From contig NZ_MUBM01000011.1 in assembly GCF_002154505.1 (NCBI RefSeq), positions 1 to 45,833 on the forward strand: a stretch of 45,833 nt of DNA. The letters are read 5' to 3'. Shown in pieces: positions 1-6,787 of this stretch. The stretch is from Streptomyces carpinensis (GTDB taxonomy: Bacteria; Actinomycetota; Actinomycetes; Streptomycetales; Streptomycetaceae). Within the stretch, counting starts at the first letter, position 1; each line of letters starts with the position of its first letter. Both the position numbers and the translations under genes were made by a program. The notes under the pieces were generated by a model. It saw only the letters and a list, made by a program, of their open reading frames with translations, was not told the origin of the DNA and searched no databases.

Positions 1-18
1 GCAGCATAAACGCCAAGC

Positions 19-942
19 TTAAGGCTTGCCGATCATCAATGTGTCGTCTTGATCTTGCCGTTGGGGCAGGGGTACGCCGAGTTGATGCAGGCGTACCGAC
101 CTGTGAGTTCCCACTGAACAGGCTTCGGTTTCCCTGGACTTACGGGCCTCCACGGGTGTGAGTAGTTGCGGTACAGGAATCCCGATGCGAACGATCATGG
201 TCCGGTCGGCGCGAGCGCACTGACCCGGTTCTCGGGGTTGGATGTGCCGCCCAGGGCAGCGTTGGAGACGCTGCCCTGGGCGGGGGTGTGACGGCCAGCC
301 TCGGGTCCCGTCGGACGGGATGGGCCTGGGCCGAGCGAAGGGCTGGGGATCGCACGGGGCGGCAGCGCCCTTGACGGCGGAGTACCAGGTGCCGACCTGG
401 TTGCGCTCGATCACCAGGGTGTCGCCGCGGTGGAGGGTGACCTGCCAGTCGGCGTCGGCGCCCTTCCCCTCCGTACCCGGCGGCATCGGGAACGCGATTC
501 CGCGGGCGCCCTCCGCTGCCCACTCGCGCATGAGCTCCTCGACCGCCTCGCGGTCCATGACGCCCGCCGGGTGCTGGAGGACCTCCCCCCTGGGCCAGGC
601 ACAGGCGGTGCCGGCAGGCGGGCTGTCGACGCTCACCAGCACTCCCAGCGCGCGCAGCCGGGCCACGAGTGCGTCCTGCTCCTCGCGCTCCGGTGTGAGG
701 TCGAAGAGGTTGACGGTGACGCTGCCGTCTCCGTTCTGGTCCACGGCGTACGCCTTCGACGCCCCTGGCGACCCGGGCAGCACCACCGCAGTCACCGCCG
801 CCGCGGTGGCCAGCCCGGCCGCGAGCGCGAGCCGCGGCACGGTCACCACGCGGCGCCGGGGCGCCGGGGCGGGCTGCGGTCCCCGCGCTGCGATCTCCCG
901 CTTGAGCTCCTCGAGCAGCCGGTCCTCGAATGTCGCCTTCAT
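19..942 (-). CDS. Membrane anti-sigma-like protein with an aberrant C-terminal extension
   Basis: This is the probable partner of the ECF sigma factor just upstream. The start (MKATFEDRLLEELKREI) overlaps the sigma stop codon as ATGA, so the pair is translationally coupled. Visible are a short charged cytoplasmic N-terminus (about residues 1-33), one hydrophobic segment (about 34-55, LALAAGLATAAAVTAVV) and an extracytoplasmic domain rich in acidic residues to about residue 210. There is no HxxxCxxC zinc anti-sigma motif, so the anti-sigma role is inferred from position and topology only. From about residue 215 the frame continues through the hairpin at 248-282 and the direct repeat at 158-234, giving a low-complexity tail unlike a folded domain. 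A single TGG codon near 295, one base from TGA, sits where a stop would be expected, so this looks like a non-stop or frameshift extension of a gene of about 215 codons. Confidence 0.6.
   Translation of the reverse strand: MKATFEDRLLEELKREIAARGPQPAPAPRRRVVTVPRLALAAGLATAAAVTAVVLPGSPGASKAYAVDQNGDGSVTVNLFDLTPEREEQDALVARLRALGVLVSVDSPPAGTACAWPRGEVLQHPAGVMDREAVEELMREWAAEGARGIAFPMPPGTEGKGADADWQVTLHRGDTLVIERNQVGTWYSAVKGAAAPCDPQPFARPRPIPSDGTRGWPSHPRPGQRLQRCPGRHIQPREPGQCARADRTMIVRIGIPVPQLLTPVEARKSRETEACSVGTHRSVRLHQLGVPLPQRQDQDDTLMIGKP
158..234. repeat. 77-bp direct repeat, copy A
   Basis: This stretch matches 1683-1759 with an offset of 1525 bp and only three mismatches (163/1688, 208/1733 and 230/1755). 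On the minus strand it encodes the last residues and stop codon of the hypothetical gene remnant at 1720-2044, plus about 45 bp beyond that stop. The two copies bracket the sigma/anti-sigma pair in the same orientation, as expected of a duplicated junction or integration footprint. Confidence 0.9.
248..282 (-). terminator. Perfect 15-bp stem hairpin inside the read-through end of the anti-sigma ORF
   Basis: The arms CGCCCAGGGCAGCGT (248-262) and ACGCTGCCCTGGGCG (268-282) are perfectly complementary around a 5-nt loop. It lies directly downstream of the recognisable part of the anti-sigma protein, where a terminator would be expected, although the present reading frame runs through it to position 19. 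There is no strong U-tract, which is usual for actinobacterial terminators. Confidence 0.65.
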
Positions 943-1577
943 GTCCTCTCCCCTGTTCCCGTGATGAGTGCGTCCCTGGCGAGCGCCGGCCCCGGCGTCC
1001 GCTGATCCGTTACGCTCTGGGCCGCCCCATGCAGCGTCTTGCGCGCCCGGTGCAGCCGCACCCGGGCGGTCACCTGGCGGATGCCGAGCGCCGCCGCTGC
1101 CTCCGGGAGCGTGAGCTGGTCGACGGTGATGAGCTCCAGCAGCGCGCGCTCCCCCTCCGGGAGGACGGCGAGCGCGGCCAGCGCCCGGCGGCCCGCGGCC
1201 TCGGCGTCCAGCTGCTCCTCCAGGCGCGCGATGTCGTCCGCCTCCAGCAGCCTGCGGCCCGCGATCCGTGCGCCCAGGGCCGCCTGGCGGGCGGTGCGGC
1301 GGGCCTCGGCGCAGACCAGGTTGCGGGCTATGCCGTACAGCCAGGCCGTCTCGCTGCCCTGTCCCGGGCGGTAGGAGTCCACGGAGTCGATCGCGGCGAG
1401 GAAGACCTCCGCCGTCAGGTCGGCGACCGTGTGGGGGTCGGCGACACGCCGGGCGATGAAACGGGTGATCGCGTCGAAGTGGCGCCGGTAGAACTCCTCG
1501 AAGAGGTCCGGGTCGCGGGCTGCTGCCGCCGGTCCCTCCCTGCCGCGGGTTTCGCTCGTCAAGGTGGTGCCTCCCAT
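939..1577 (-). CDS. ECF-family RNA polymerase sigma factor
   Basis: This is a 212-residue sigma-70 family protein that would direct RNA polymerase to a small regulon. Region 2 is clear at about residues 22-92 (FEEFYRRHFDAITRFIARRV, then DLTAEVFLAA and the -10-binding AWLYGIARN). Region 4 with its helix-turn-helix is at about 140-190 (LPEGERALLELITVDQLTLPEAAAALGI). The length is normal for an ECF factor. The ATG start at 1577 has GGAG immediately against it; a TTG at 1562 has a better-spaced GGGAGG and may be the true start. The gene overlaps the membrane-protein gene downstream by 4 bp (ATGA). The two genes form an operon placed between the direct repeats at 158-234 and 1683-1759. Confidence 0.9.
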   Translation of the reverse strand: MGGTTLTSETRGREGPAAAARDPDLFEEFYRRHFDAITRFIARRVADPHTVADLTAEVFLAAIDSVDSYRPGQGSETAWLYGIARNLVCAEARRTARQAALGARIAGRRLLEADDIARLEEQLDAEAAGRRALAALAVLPEGERALLELITVDQLTLPEAAAALGIRQVTARVRLHRARKTLHGAAQSVTDQRTPGPALARDALITGTGERT

Positions 1578-1682
1578 CTCCCAGCCTGCCTGTCACATGT
1601 ACTTGGCGGCGGACGGGAGAGGCGTTACACGAGCGCCGCACGACAGGTCTAAACCAATTTGTCCACAACCCCTTGTCCGGGG

Positions 1683-1759
1683 GTGAGGAGTTGCGGTACA
1701 GGAATCCCGATGCGAACGATCATGGTCCGGTCAGCGCGAGCGCACTGACCCGGTCCTCG
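1683..1759. repeat. 77-bp direct repeat, copy B
   Basis: This is the partner of 158-234 (74 of 77 positions identical). Here the repeat covers the genuine 3' end of the hypothetical gene remnant on the minus strand (residues ...RVSALALTGP and stop), so this copy looks ancestral and copy A derived. Confidence 0.9.
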
Positions 1760-2044
1760 TACTCGCGGCGAGCCTTGCGCTGGGTCGGAACCGACTGGGC
1801 GCCCGGGGTGTCGTCGAGCGGCTGGCAGTGGGCGAGGAGCTGGCAGTGGGCGAGGAGCTGGAGGTGGACGGCGGGGGCGGCCGTGACGCGCAGGGTGTAG
1901 CCCTGGCCGCGCCGTACGGTCACCCCCTGGTCGAGCGCAACCCACTCGGCGGGCTCCAGTTCTGTGGTGCGGAGGTAATCGGCGACCTTGCCGGCATGTC
2001 GAGGGTGACCGGCAGCTCCGGGGCGGGGCGTCCCCCGTGGTCAC
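1720..2044 (-). pseudogene. Frameshifted hypothetical gene coupled to the zinc-ribbon gene
   Basis: Reading across frames gives a plausible protein of about 108 residues: a GTG start overlapping the previous stop as GTGA, a segment ending ELPVTLDMP, then KVADYLRTTELEPAEWVALD, then a C-terminal half ending SALALTGP. Two single-base shifts are needed, one in a C-run near 2020 and one near 1998. The family is not recognised. The C-terminal half contains an 18-bp in-frame tandem duplication (LLAHCQ repeated). The 3' end is duplicated as the direct repeat at 158-234. Confidence 0.5.
1822..1857. repeat. Tandem duplication, 2 x 18 bp
   Basis: The unit CTGGCAGTGGGCGAGGAG occurs twice back to back (1822-1839 and 1840-1857), with a third degenerate start following. 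It encodes a repeated LLAHCQ on the minus strand. The two units are identical, which indicates recent slippage. Confidence 0.9.
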
Positions 2045-2292
2045 CGCTCCAGCTTGAATCCGGCGACCATGCAGTTGCGGCACCAGTCGTGCCATCGCAG
2101 GCCGAGGCCTGTCAGGTCGACGATTCGGGTGGCGATCGCAGGCTCCCCGCACGAGGAGCAGTGCGCCCGGGTTGGGGAGTGCGGGTAGATGCGGGCCCGG
2201 TAGCCGGTTGTCCGCGGCGGTCCGGCGGGTGCCGGGTCAAGGCGGGCGGGGTCGATGCCGAGGAATGCGAGGGCTAGCAGGTCGGGCCGCAT
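2041..2292 (-). CDS. Small zinc-ribbon protein, intact copy 1 of 3
   Basis: This 83-residue protein begins MRPDLLALAFLGIDPARLDP and carries two cysteine pairs, CSSCGEP (about residues 47-50) and WCRNCM (about 71-75), spaced as in a small treble-clef or zinc ribbon. No enzymatic motif is visible; DNA or RNA binding is only a guess. Two further copies at 5198-5440 and 16372-16646 are frameshifted, so this is the only intact one here. It is divergent from the DUF6233 gene (68-bp gap) and its stop overlaps the GTG of the broken gene at 1720-2044. Confidence 0.7.
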   Translation of the reverse strand: MRPDLLALAFLGIDPARLDPAPAGPPRTTGYRARIYPHSPTRAHCSSCGEPAIATRIVDLTGLGLRWHDWCRNCMVAGFKLER

Positions 2293-2359
2293 GCTGCCTC
2301 CGGTGCGTCGCCCCCCTCTTGCTGTGCTGGTGGGCACCCTACCGCCTAGAATCGAACGT

Positions 2360-2698
2360 GTGAACGACTTGCCGCCGGACCTGCCGGGCCTCCGCACCCC
2401 GGAGACCTGGCTTGCCCTGTCCCTCGAGCGGGTCCGGCAGCACATCGCCACGGCCGAACGGCGCGACGCCGAGCGGCAGCGCGGCGAGCAGGCCCGGCCA
2501 CCGGTGCCGGACTGGATCCTCGAGGGCGGCCTCAACCGGGACGCCCCACCCGTCGCCGTCCACGTCGGCGGCTGCCACATGGCAGGCAAGCGGTGCAAGG
2601 GCGTGCCGCGGGACGTCGCGCTGAGAGCACTGGCTGAGGGCGTCGAGGCGTGCGGACACTGCCGGCCGGATGCAGAACTCGGCTTCATCGACGGCTAA
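2360..2698 (+). CDS. DUF6233 domain protein
   Basis: This 112-residue protein starts at GTG 2360 (VNDLPPDLPGLRTPETWLAL). I recognise the streptomycete DUF6233 family from the N-terminal LERVRQHIATAERR helix and the C-terminal block with VHVGGCHMAGKR, then EGVEACGHCRPD and LGFIDG. The conserved cysteines (C of GGCHM, and CGHC) may bind metal. The function of the family is unknown. An upstream in-frame ATG at 2255 would add 35 residues that overlap the divergent gene and do not look like protein, so the GTG was preferred. Confidence 0.8.
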   Translation: MNDLPPDLPGLRTPETWLALSLERVRQHIATAERRDAERQRGEQARPPVPDWILEGGLNRDAPPVAVHVGGCHMAGKRCKGVPRDVALRALAEGVEACGHCRPDAELGFIDG

Positions 2699-2754
2699 AA
2701 GGCATTCTCAAGGTGACAGGCTGGTCAGCCGGCTGACCCGAGCGAGGCCAAGAA

Positions 2755-3159
2755 TCAGGCTCCGGCGATGGTTCGTCCCGGCATCGGGTCCGCGAGCGCG
2801 GCCCGCCAGGCCGGCGCGGCGAAGGGGTCGGCGAAGTACTGCGTCTCGTGCACCACGTGCTGGTCAGCGAATTCCATGATGCTCACCGAGTACGAAGGCG
2901 CACCGTCATAGGTGATGATGCATTCGCTCACCCACAGGTGAGCATGGCCAGTGATTCGCTGGACGGTGAAGTGTCGGTCGGCCGGGTGCCCGCCGCGTTG
3001 CGCCAAGATCGTCGCTCGGCCCTGGAATCGTTCACCTGACTGCGGATAGTCCAGGATCGCGTCAGTGGCATAGATGGCATGTTCGGCTTCGGTGTCCCCT
3101 CGTTCCGAGGCCCGCCAATGCTCCTCGATCGTGGCCCTGGTCCGGGAGTCAGCATCCAT
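2755..3159 (-). CDS. NTF2-like / SnoaL-like family protein
   Basis: The protein has 134 residues. The pattern fits the cone-shaped alpha+beta NTF2-like fold: an N-terminal helix (TRATIEEHWRASERGDTEA), the segment YATDAILDYPQSGERFQGR, and C-terminal strands ending in a typical HETQYFADPFAAPAWR. Family members act as small-molecule isomerases or cyclases, or as uncharacterised ligand-binding proteins; no specific substrate can be named. The gene is monocistronic, with its own start at 3159 and no evident partner. Confidence 0.75.
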   Translation of the reverse strand: MDADSRTRATIEEHWRASERGDTEAEHAIYATDAILDYPQSGERFQGRATILAQRGGHPADRHFTVQRITGHAHLWVSECIITYDGAPSYSVSIMEFADQHVVHETQYFADPFAAPAWRAALADPMPGRTIAGA

Positions 3160-3207
3160 GGCACCGCCCTTCGGTAGCGGTGACAGCCTATGTATCCCGG
3201 GCCGCCG

Positions 3208-3474
3208 TCAGCCCAGGACCAGGCGGACCTGGCTGTCAAGTCCTCCCTTTGGCCGGATTGGGGAGCAGGCGACCACCATGGCAACGACGTCGCACCCGGA
3301 CGGCTGAGCGCTGCGCGGCCGTCGGCCCGTCGTCTTCTTCTCGGTGGTCTTCTTGGCGGGTTGTTTCTTCGTCGTCTTCTTGAGGGCGGGCATCTCATGC
3401 ACCTGGGCCTCCCCCTCCTTGCCGCGGGAGGCTTTGGCGCGGGCCACCGATTCGTTCAGCAGTGGTTGCATCAC
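3208..3474 (-). pseudogene. C-terminal relic of a bacterial Ku (NHEJ) protein
   Basis: The reading frame begins LLNESVARAKASRG, then VHEMP, then a lysine-rich tail (KKTTKKQPAKKTTEKK) and GRRPRSA. This matches the C-terminal end of streptomycete Ku proteins, whose basic tails bind DNA. The core beta-barrel of Ku is missing and no start is credible. A separate Ku N-terminal relic is at 22980-23350 on the other strand. The companion small gene at 3596 lies just beyond the hairpin at 3490-3531. Confidence 0.7.
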
Positions 3475-3489
3475 CGCTTCCGATCAACC

Positions 3490-3531
3490 CGGAGGTCCCG
3501 GTGCCCCGCCTCGGCAGCACCGGGACCTCCG
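3490..3531. terminator. Perfect 14-bp stem hairpin
   Basis: The arms CGGAGGTCCCGGTG (3490-3503) and CACCGGGACCTCCG (3518-3531) enclose a 14-nt loop between the Ku relic (minus) and the small gene at 3596 (plus). It is probably an intrinsic terminator left from the rearranged locus. Confidence 0.6.
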
Positions 3532-3595
3532 TGGCATCTCACCCAGACCGACCGCCCCGAGTGCGCGGAACCGCCCGCCCCCGCAGGCTGGCGGC

Positions 3596-3805
3596 ATGGC
3601 TGCTCAAGTCGTCATCTATCCGCCCACCATGGCCGGCGGCCGGTGCGTGCGCGTCGACGGACAGATCCTCGGCACCGCCTACAGGCTGATGGACGTGGCG
3701 GAGTTCCTGCGCCGTGCCGGGATCGAGGACGCGGACGCGGTGTACCTGGGCGGGTCTCAGCTGATCGAGTGGCGGGGTGGCGGGCCCGAGGTGTGGGAAC
3801 ACTGA
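3596..3805 (+). CDS. Small conserved protein, NHEJ neighbour, copy 1
   Basis: This 69-residue protein starts MAAQVVIYPPTMAGGRCVRV and ends EWRGGGPEVWEH. It is closely similar along its whole length to the 70-residue protein at 18185-18397: the YPP, RVDGQILGTAY, RAGI, DADAVY and EWRGGG.(D/E)VWEH blocks are shared. One copy sits beside the Ku relic and the other beside the DNA ligase relic, which suggests an ancestral place in a Ku-ligase gene set. No cysteine cluster, membrane segment or catalytic motif is visible, and the function is unknown. Confidence 0.7.
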   Translation: MAAQVVIYPPTMAGGRCVRVDGQILGTAYRLMDVAEFLRRAGIEDADAVYLGGSQLIEWRGGGPEVWEH

Positions 3806-3896
3806 GTCCAGCTGGGCAACCCGCCCTTCTGCGTCACGCGCGAGGCCCGGCCTTGGGCTGCAGACCTTGTGCACCGTGGTGCCTCCGGGTGCCAGC

Positions 3897-5009
3897 ATGG
3901 GGCATATGGGTGCGAAGCTATGGAAAAGTCACCCAACCATGCAGGCGAGCCACGCGTTCCTCGTGATCCCGCTCGCTCTGATCGTTGTGATCGTGATTGC
4001 GGACGTCCTGACAGGCAAGGGTGTCCAGCTGGGTCCTTTGCTGGTCGTCGCTCCTGCCGTCACCTCGTCCTTCGCCGGCCCGCGCCTTACGGGGCTCATG
4101 GGTGTCCTGGCCGTGGCGGGCCAGGTCATCGTGCCCTTCATCGAGGGCGCCGGCATCACTCCGGGGCTGCAGATTCAGGTGATCGGTATTGCGGTGGTCT
4201 CCGGGTTCCTGGTCGCTCTCCGCTCGGTGCGCGATCTGCGCGAGCGGCAGCTCGTACAGACACGCTCCGTCGCAGTGGCTGCACAAGAAGTCCTGATACG
4301 ACCGCTCCCCCAGCGTTGTGGACGGCTGCGCATGGCCGCCGACTACATCGCTGCGGAGCAGGAGGCGCAGATCGGCGGCGACCTGTACGCGGCCACCCGT
4401 GCCAACGGCGCGACCCGGTTGATCATCGGTGACGTCCGAGGCAAGGGGCTGGCCGCCATCAAGGACACCTCCCATTTGCTCGGCGCTTTCCACAGCTCCG
4501 CCTATCGCAACCTCTCGCTGCTGGACCTGGTGATGGACCTGGGAAACGCCATGCACTGGAGCTGGGCCGCCGCCCCCGACGACGACCCTGAGGCCGGCGA
4601 GTCCTTCGTGACCGCGCTGCTCCTGGACTTCCCCGACGATCTCGACCAGGTGGAGACGATCAGCTGCGGCCATCCCCCGCCTCTGCTGCTGCGCAACGGC
4701 AACGTCAGCCGCCTCGAAGCGCGCAGTCCAGGGCTCCCGCTGGGCATCACCGCGCCCTTGGAAGACCAGTACGCTGTCGACACTTTCGGCTTCGGATCAG
4801 GCGACGTCCTGCTCCTCTACACCGACGGCGTCATAGAGGCTCCCGACCCGAACGGCGCCTTCTACCCGCTCACCAAGCGGGTCGAGGCGTGGGACGGCGC
4901 AGGCGGCCCCGAACGCCTCGTCCGGTACGTCCACGAAGACCTGTTGAATCACACCCGTGGTCCCCTCGGTGACGATGCCGCCCTCATCGCCATCCAACGC
5001 CTCCCATGA
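3897..5009 (+). CDS. Membrane-anchored SpoIIE/PP2C-type serine phosphatase
   Basis: This is a protein of about 370 residues with an N-terminal membrane unit (about residues 15-110; segments AFLVIPLALIVVIVIADVL, LLVVAPAVTSSFAG and IQVIGIAVVSGFLVAL). A SpoIIE-type PP2C phosphatase domain follows (about 150-370). Metal-binding and core motifs are present: GGDLYAA, GDVRGKGLAA, SCGHPPPLLL, LLLYTDGVIEA and GDDAALIAI. Such proteins dephosphorylate anti-anti-sigma factors or act in partner switching; no anti-sigma gene adjoins it. Start alternatives are ATG 3897 or ATG 3906; the longer open frame back to 3777 overlaps the preceding gene and was rejected. Confidence 0.9.
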   Translation: MGHMGAKLWKSHPTMQASHAFLVIPLALIVVIVIADVLTGKGVQLGPLLVVAPAVTSSFAGPRLTGLMGVLAVAGQVIVPFIEGAGITPGLQIQVIGIAVVSGFLVALRSVRDLRERQLVQTRSVAVAAQEVLIRPLPQRCGRLRMAADYIAAEQEAQIGGDLYAATRANGATRLIIGDVRGKGLAAIKDTSHLLGAFHSSAYRNLSLLDLVMDLGNAMHWSWAAAPDDDPEAGESFVTALLLDFPDDLDQVETISCGHPPPLLLRNGNVSRLEARSPGLPLGITAPLEDQYAVDTFGFGSGDVLLLYTDGVIEAPDPNGAFYPLTKRVEAWDGAGGPERLVRYVHEDLLNHTRGPLGDDAALIAIQRLP

Positions 5010-5028
5010 CGCTCGTGAGGCACTGACG

Positions 5029-5217
5029 CTACGGCCAGCTGGCCAGCTCTTCCCCGGTCTCCTCGCCGACGAGGAGGAGACGGGCGTCGTGCAGGCCGCT
5101 GTACTGCCCGACCCAGCCGGAGAACTTGTAGCGTGCGGTCGCCTCCCTCGACCACCAGCCTTGCTGCACCCGTCGGCCGCTGGCGGTCAGGGTGAGGTCA
5201 TAGCGCTCGGGGTGCAC
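5029..5217 (-). CDS. Small hypothetical protein, paralogue of 16152-16361
   Basis: This 62-residue protein starts at GTG (VHPERYDLTLTASGRRVQ), has a tryptophan-rich middle (GWWSREATARYKFSGWVGQY) and ends GEELASWP. It is similar to the 69-residue protein at 16152-16361 (shared GRRV..GWW, WVG.Y, DA...LV.E and LA.WP). Both copies follow a broken zinc-ribbon gene in the same orientation, so the two genes move as a pair. The function is unknown. Confidence 0.6.
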   Translation of the reverse strand: MHPERYDLTLTASGRRVQQGWWSREATARYKFSGWVGQYSGLHDARLLLVGEETGEELASWP

Positions 5218-5440
5218 AGTGCGCACGCTGCGGCCGCTCGAGCTTGAATCCGGCGACCATGCAGTCCCGGCAGGAGTCGTGCCATCGCAGGGCCGAGGCC
5301 GGGCACGTTCACGATCCGGGTGGCGACCGCAGGGTCCCCGCACGAGGAGCAGCGTGCCCGGCTCGGGGAGTGGACGACGATGCGGGCTCGGTAGCTGGTC
5401 GTCCGGAGTGGTCCGGCCGGTGCCGGGTCGAGGCGGGGAG
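5198..5440 (-). pseudogene. Zinc-ribbon gene copy 2, frameshifted and truncated
   Basis: The N-terminal part reads NPPRLDPAPAGPLRTTSYRA and CSSCGDPAVATRIVNVPGLG. An extra C in the CCC at about 5289-5291, compared with copy 1, shifts the frame; the correct continuation (RWHDSCRDCMVAGFKLER) is in the next frame. The original first 20 or so codons are gone, because the sequence runs into the 3' end of the DUF397 gene. Confidence 0.7.
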
Positions 5441-5443
5441 GGT

Positions 5444-5662
5444 TCAGCCGAATTCGCCGTCCCGCACGCCCTCGCGGAAGGCAGCCCACTCCGAAGCGGT
5501 GAAACGCAGGTCACCGCGCTCCCGGGCGTTGGAATCCCGTATCGCCACGGCGCCGTCGCCGAGGTCGGCGACCTCCACGCATTCGGGGCGATAGACGCTC
5601 TTGCTGCTCTTGCGCCACGTCACCGCAGACGTGTCCCTCGCATACAGCTCTTCCTTGCCCAT
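5444..5662 (-). CDS. DUF397 domain protein
   Basis: This 72-residue protein starts MGKEELYARD and carries the DUF397 signature: VTWRKSSKS near residue 15, then CVEVADLGDGAVAIRDS and the closing LRFTASEWAAFREGVRDGEF. The ATG at 5662 is preferred over 5668 because AGGAGG then has normal spacing. DUF397 proteins usually accompany an XRE/DUF5753 regulator and affect development or antibiotic production. Here no such regulator gene is found upstream, so the protein is an orphan. Confidence 0.9.
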   Translation of the reverse strand: MGKEELYARDTSAVTWRKSSKSVYRPECVEVADLGDGAVAIRDSNARERGDLRFTASEWAAFREGVRDGEFG

Positions 5663-5893
5663 GATCATCCCTCCTTGGGTTGTTTCCGCTCCTCCCTCCA
5701 GCCTCAGGTGCCACAACTCGACGCGCAAACGGGTCGCCGACTTCCTCCGCACCGCCGAGCTGGAGCCCGCTGTCCTGTGACATCGAACCTTGATCGTGTG
5801 CCATCAAGTTTGAGTGGTCCGGGTCACTTGATCGTGATCCCTTCTGTGCCGGAGGGCAGGGCGGGGGGTTGGTCCAGCCGGCATGACGGGCGT

Positions 5894-6202
5894 TTACGGG
5901 CTCGCCAACCAATCGGTGTACCAGGATCGGAAGCCCGGGCTCACCGGTACGAAGCCACCCCAGTCCGGATCGATCTGCCAGATCTCTCCTGCGTGTGGGC
6001 CGTTGAGGATGAGCCGGTTGTAGATGCCGCAGCCCTGTTCGGCCAGCATGAGCGTGCCCTGGGTCAGATCGGCGGGTGCCCCGATCGGGCCGGGCAGGGG
6101 TTCGGTGGAGTGGGAACGGCCCGGCAGCCGGTCTTCCTCCCACTCGTCGTCCGCAGCCCACTCCTCGTCGGCCTCCGGGCGTGGGAGGGTCAACGGCATC
6201 AT
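5894..6202 (-). CDS. SMI1/KNR4 (SUKH)-like protein, C-terminal-type ORF
   Basis: This 102-residue protein has an acidic N-terminal linker (EADEEWAADDEWEEDRLPGR) followed by the characteristic SUKH end: LTQGTLMLAEQGCGIYNRLI, GEIWQIDPDWGGFVPVSPGF and WYTDWL. SUKH proteins often act as immunity proteins against nuclease or toxin domains. A full SUKH protein is usually 150 residues or more, so the N-terminus may be lost. The start ATG overlaps the stop of the ArsI relic (ATGA). No toxin gene adjoins. Confidence 0.6.
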   Translation of the reverse strand: MMPLTLPRPEADEEWAADDEWEEDRLPGRSHSTEPLPGPIGAPADLTQGTLMLAEQGCGIYNRLILNGPHAGEIWQIDPDWGGFVPVSPGFRSWYTDWLASP

Positions 6203-6574
6203 GCCGTGCCCGGGCCCGGCTTGACGACGTACACCTCCCAGGGCTCCCCGCAGGGTCCGGGGACCCAGATCTTGTCCTGGAGGACGTAGCAGCAGGACGT
6301 GTCGTTCTCCTCGAAGGTCGCCAGACCCGCGTCCGTGAGCCGGGCGGCGGCCGCGCGGCGACGTCCTCGGTGGAGGCGACCTCGACGCCGAGGTGGGCCA
6401 GGCGGGTGTCCTCGCCGGCTCCGCCCTCGATGAGGACGTGAGCGGCGGCTCGGTGACGGCGAAGTTGGCGTAGCCCTTGCGGCGCTTGGCCGGCTCGGCG
6501 CCGAACAGCTTGGAGCAGAACGCGATCGAGGCTTCGAGGTCGGCGACGCGCAGGGCGAGCTGGACACGGGACAT
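6199..6574 (-). pseudogene. ArsI/CadI-like glyoxalase-fold gene, frameshifted
   Basis: The start (MSRVQLALRVADLEASIAFC, KLFGAEPAKRRKGYANFAV) and end (NDTSCCYVLQDKIWVPGPCG, EPWEVYVV) are those of ArsI/CadI, type-I extradiol dioxygenase-fold proteins that demethylate organoarsenicals or respond to cadmium. The middle (LIEGGAGEDTRLAHLGVEV, ASTEDVAA) lies in another frame, so at least two shifts (about 6440 and 6360) break the gene. The paired cysteines of the SCC motif are visible. No intact ars operon is present. Confidence 0.75.
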
Positions 6575-6722
6575 GGCAGGCTACTTCGACCAGGCCCACT
6601 TCGGCCACGAGTTCCGGGCGTTCACCGGGCTCACGCCGACCCGGTACGTCGAAGTCCGGCGGTGGTTCCTGCGCGGACATCCCGGCCACGCGCTGGACGG
6701 CTGGCCGCTGTCGGCCGATTGA
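6573..6722 (+). pseudogene. C-terminal fragment of an AraC-family regulator
   Basis: The frame reads MAGYFDQAHFGHEFRAFTGL, TPTRYVEVRRWFL and ends LDGWPLSAD. This is the second helix-turn-helix and C-terminal tail of an AraC regulator (GYFDQAHF..EFRAFTG.TP..Y). Everything upstream is missing: the break falls exactly where the ArsI relic starts on the other strand, so the junction near 6573 is a recombination boundary. Confidence 0.8.
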
Positions 6723-6787
6723 TTTCTTACAAGAGCGACAGCTCACGTCACGCTAATTTGGGGCACCCCAAAGCAGAGGAGGGCCCC

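Noticed and set aside
943..1668. N-terminal extension of the anti-sigma frame up to 1668
   Set aside because: It overlaps the sigma factor gene in another frame and is Arg/Pro/Gly low-complexity; the coupled ATG at 942 is better supported.
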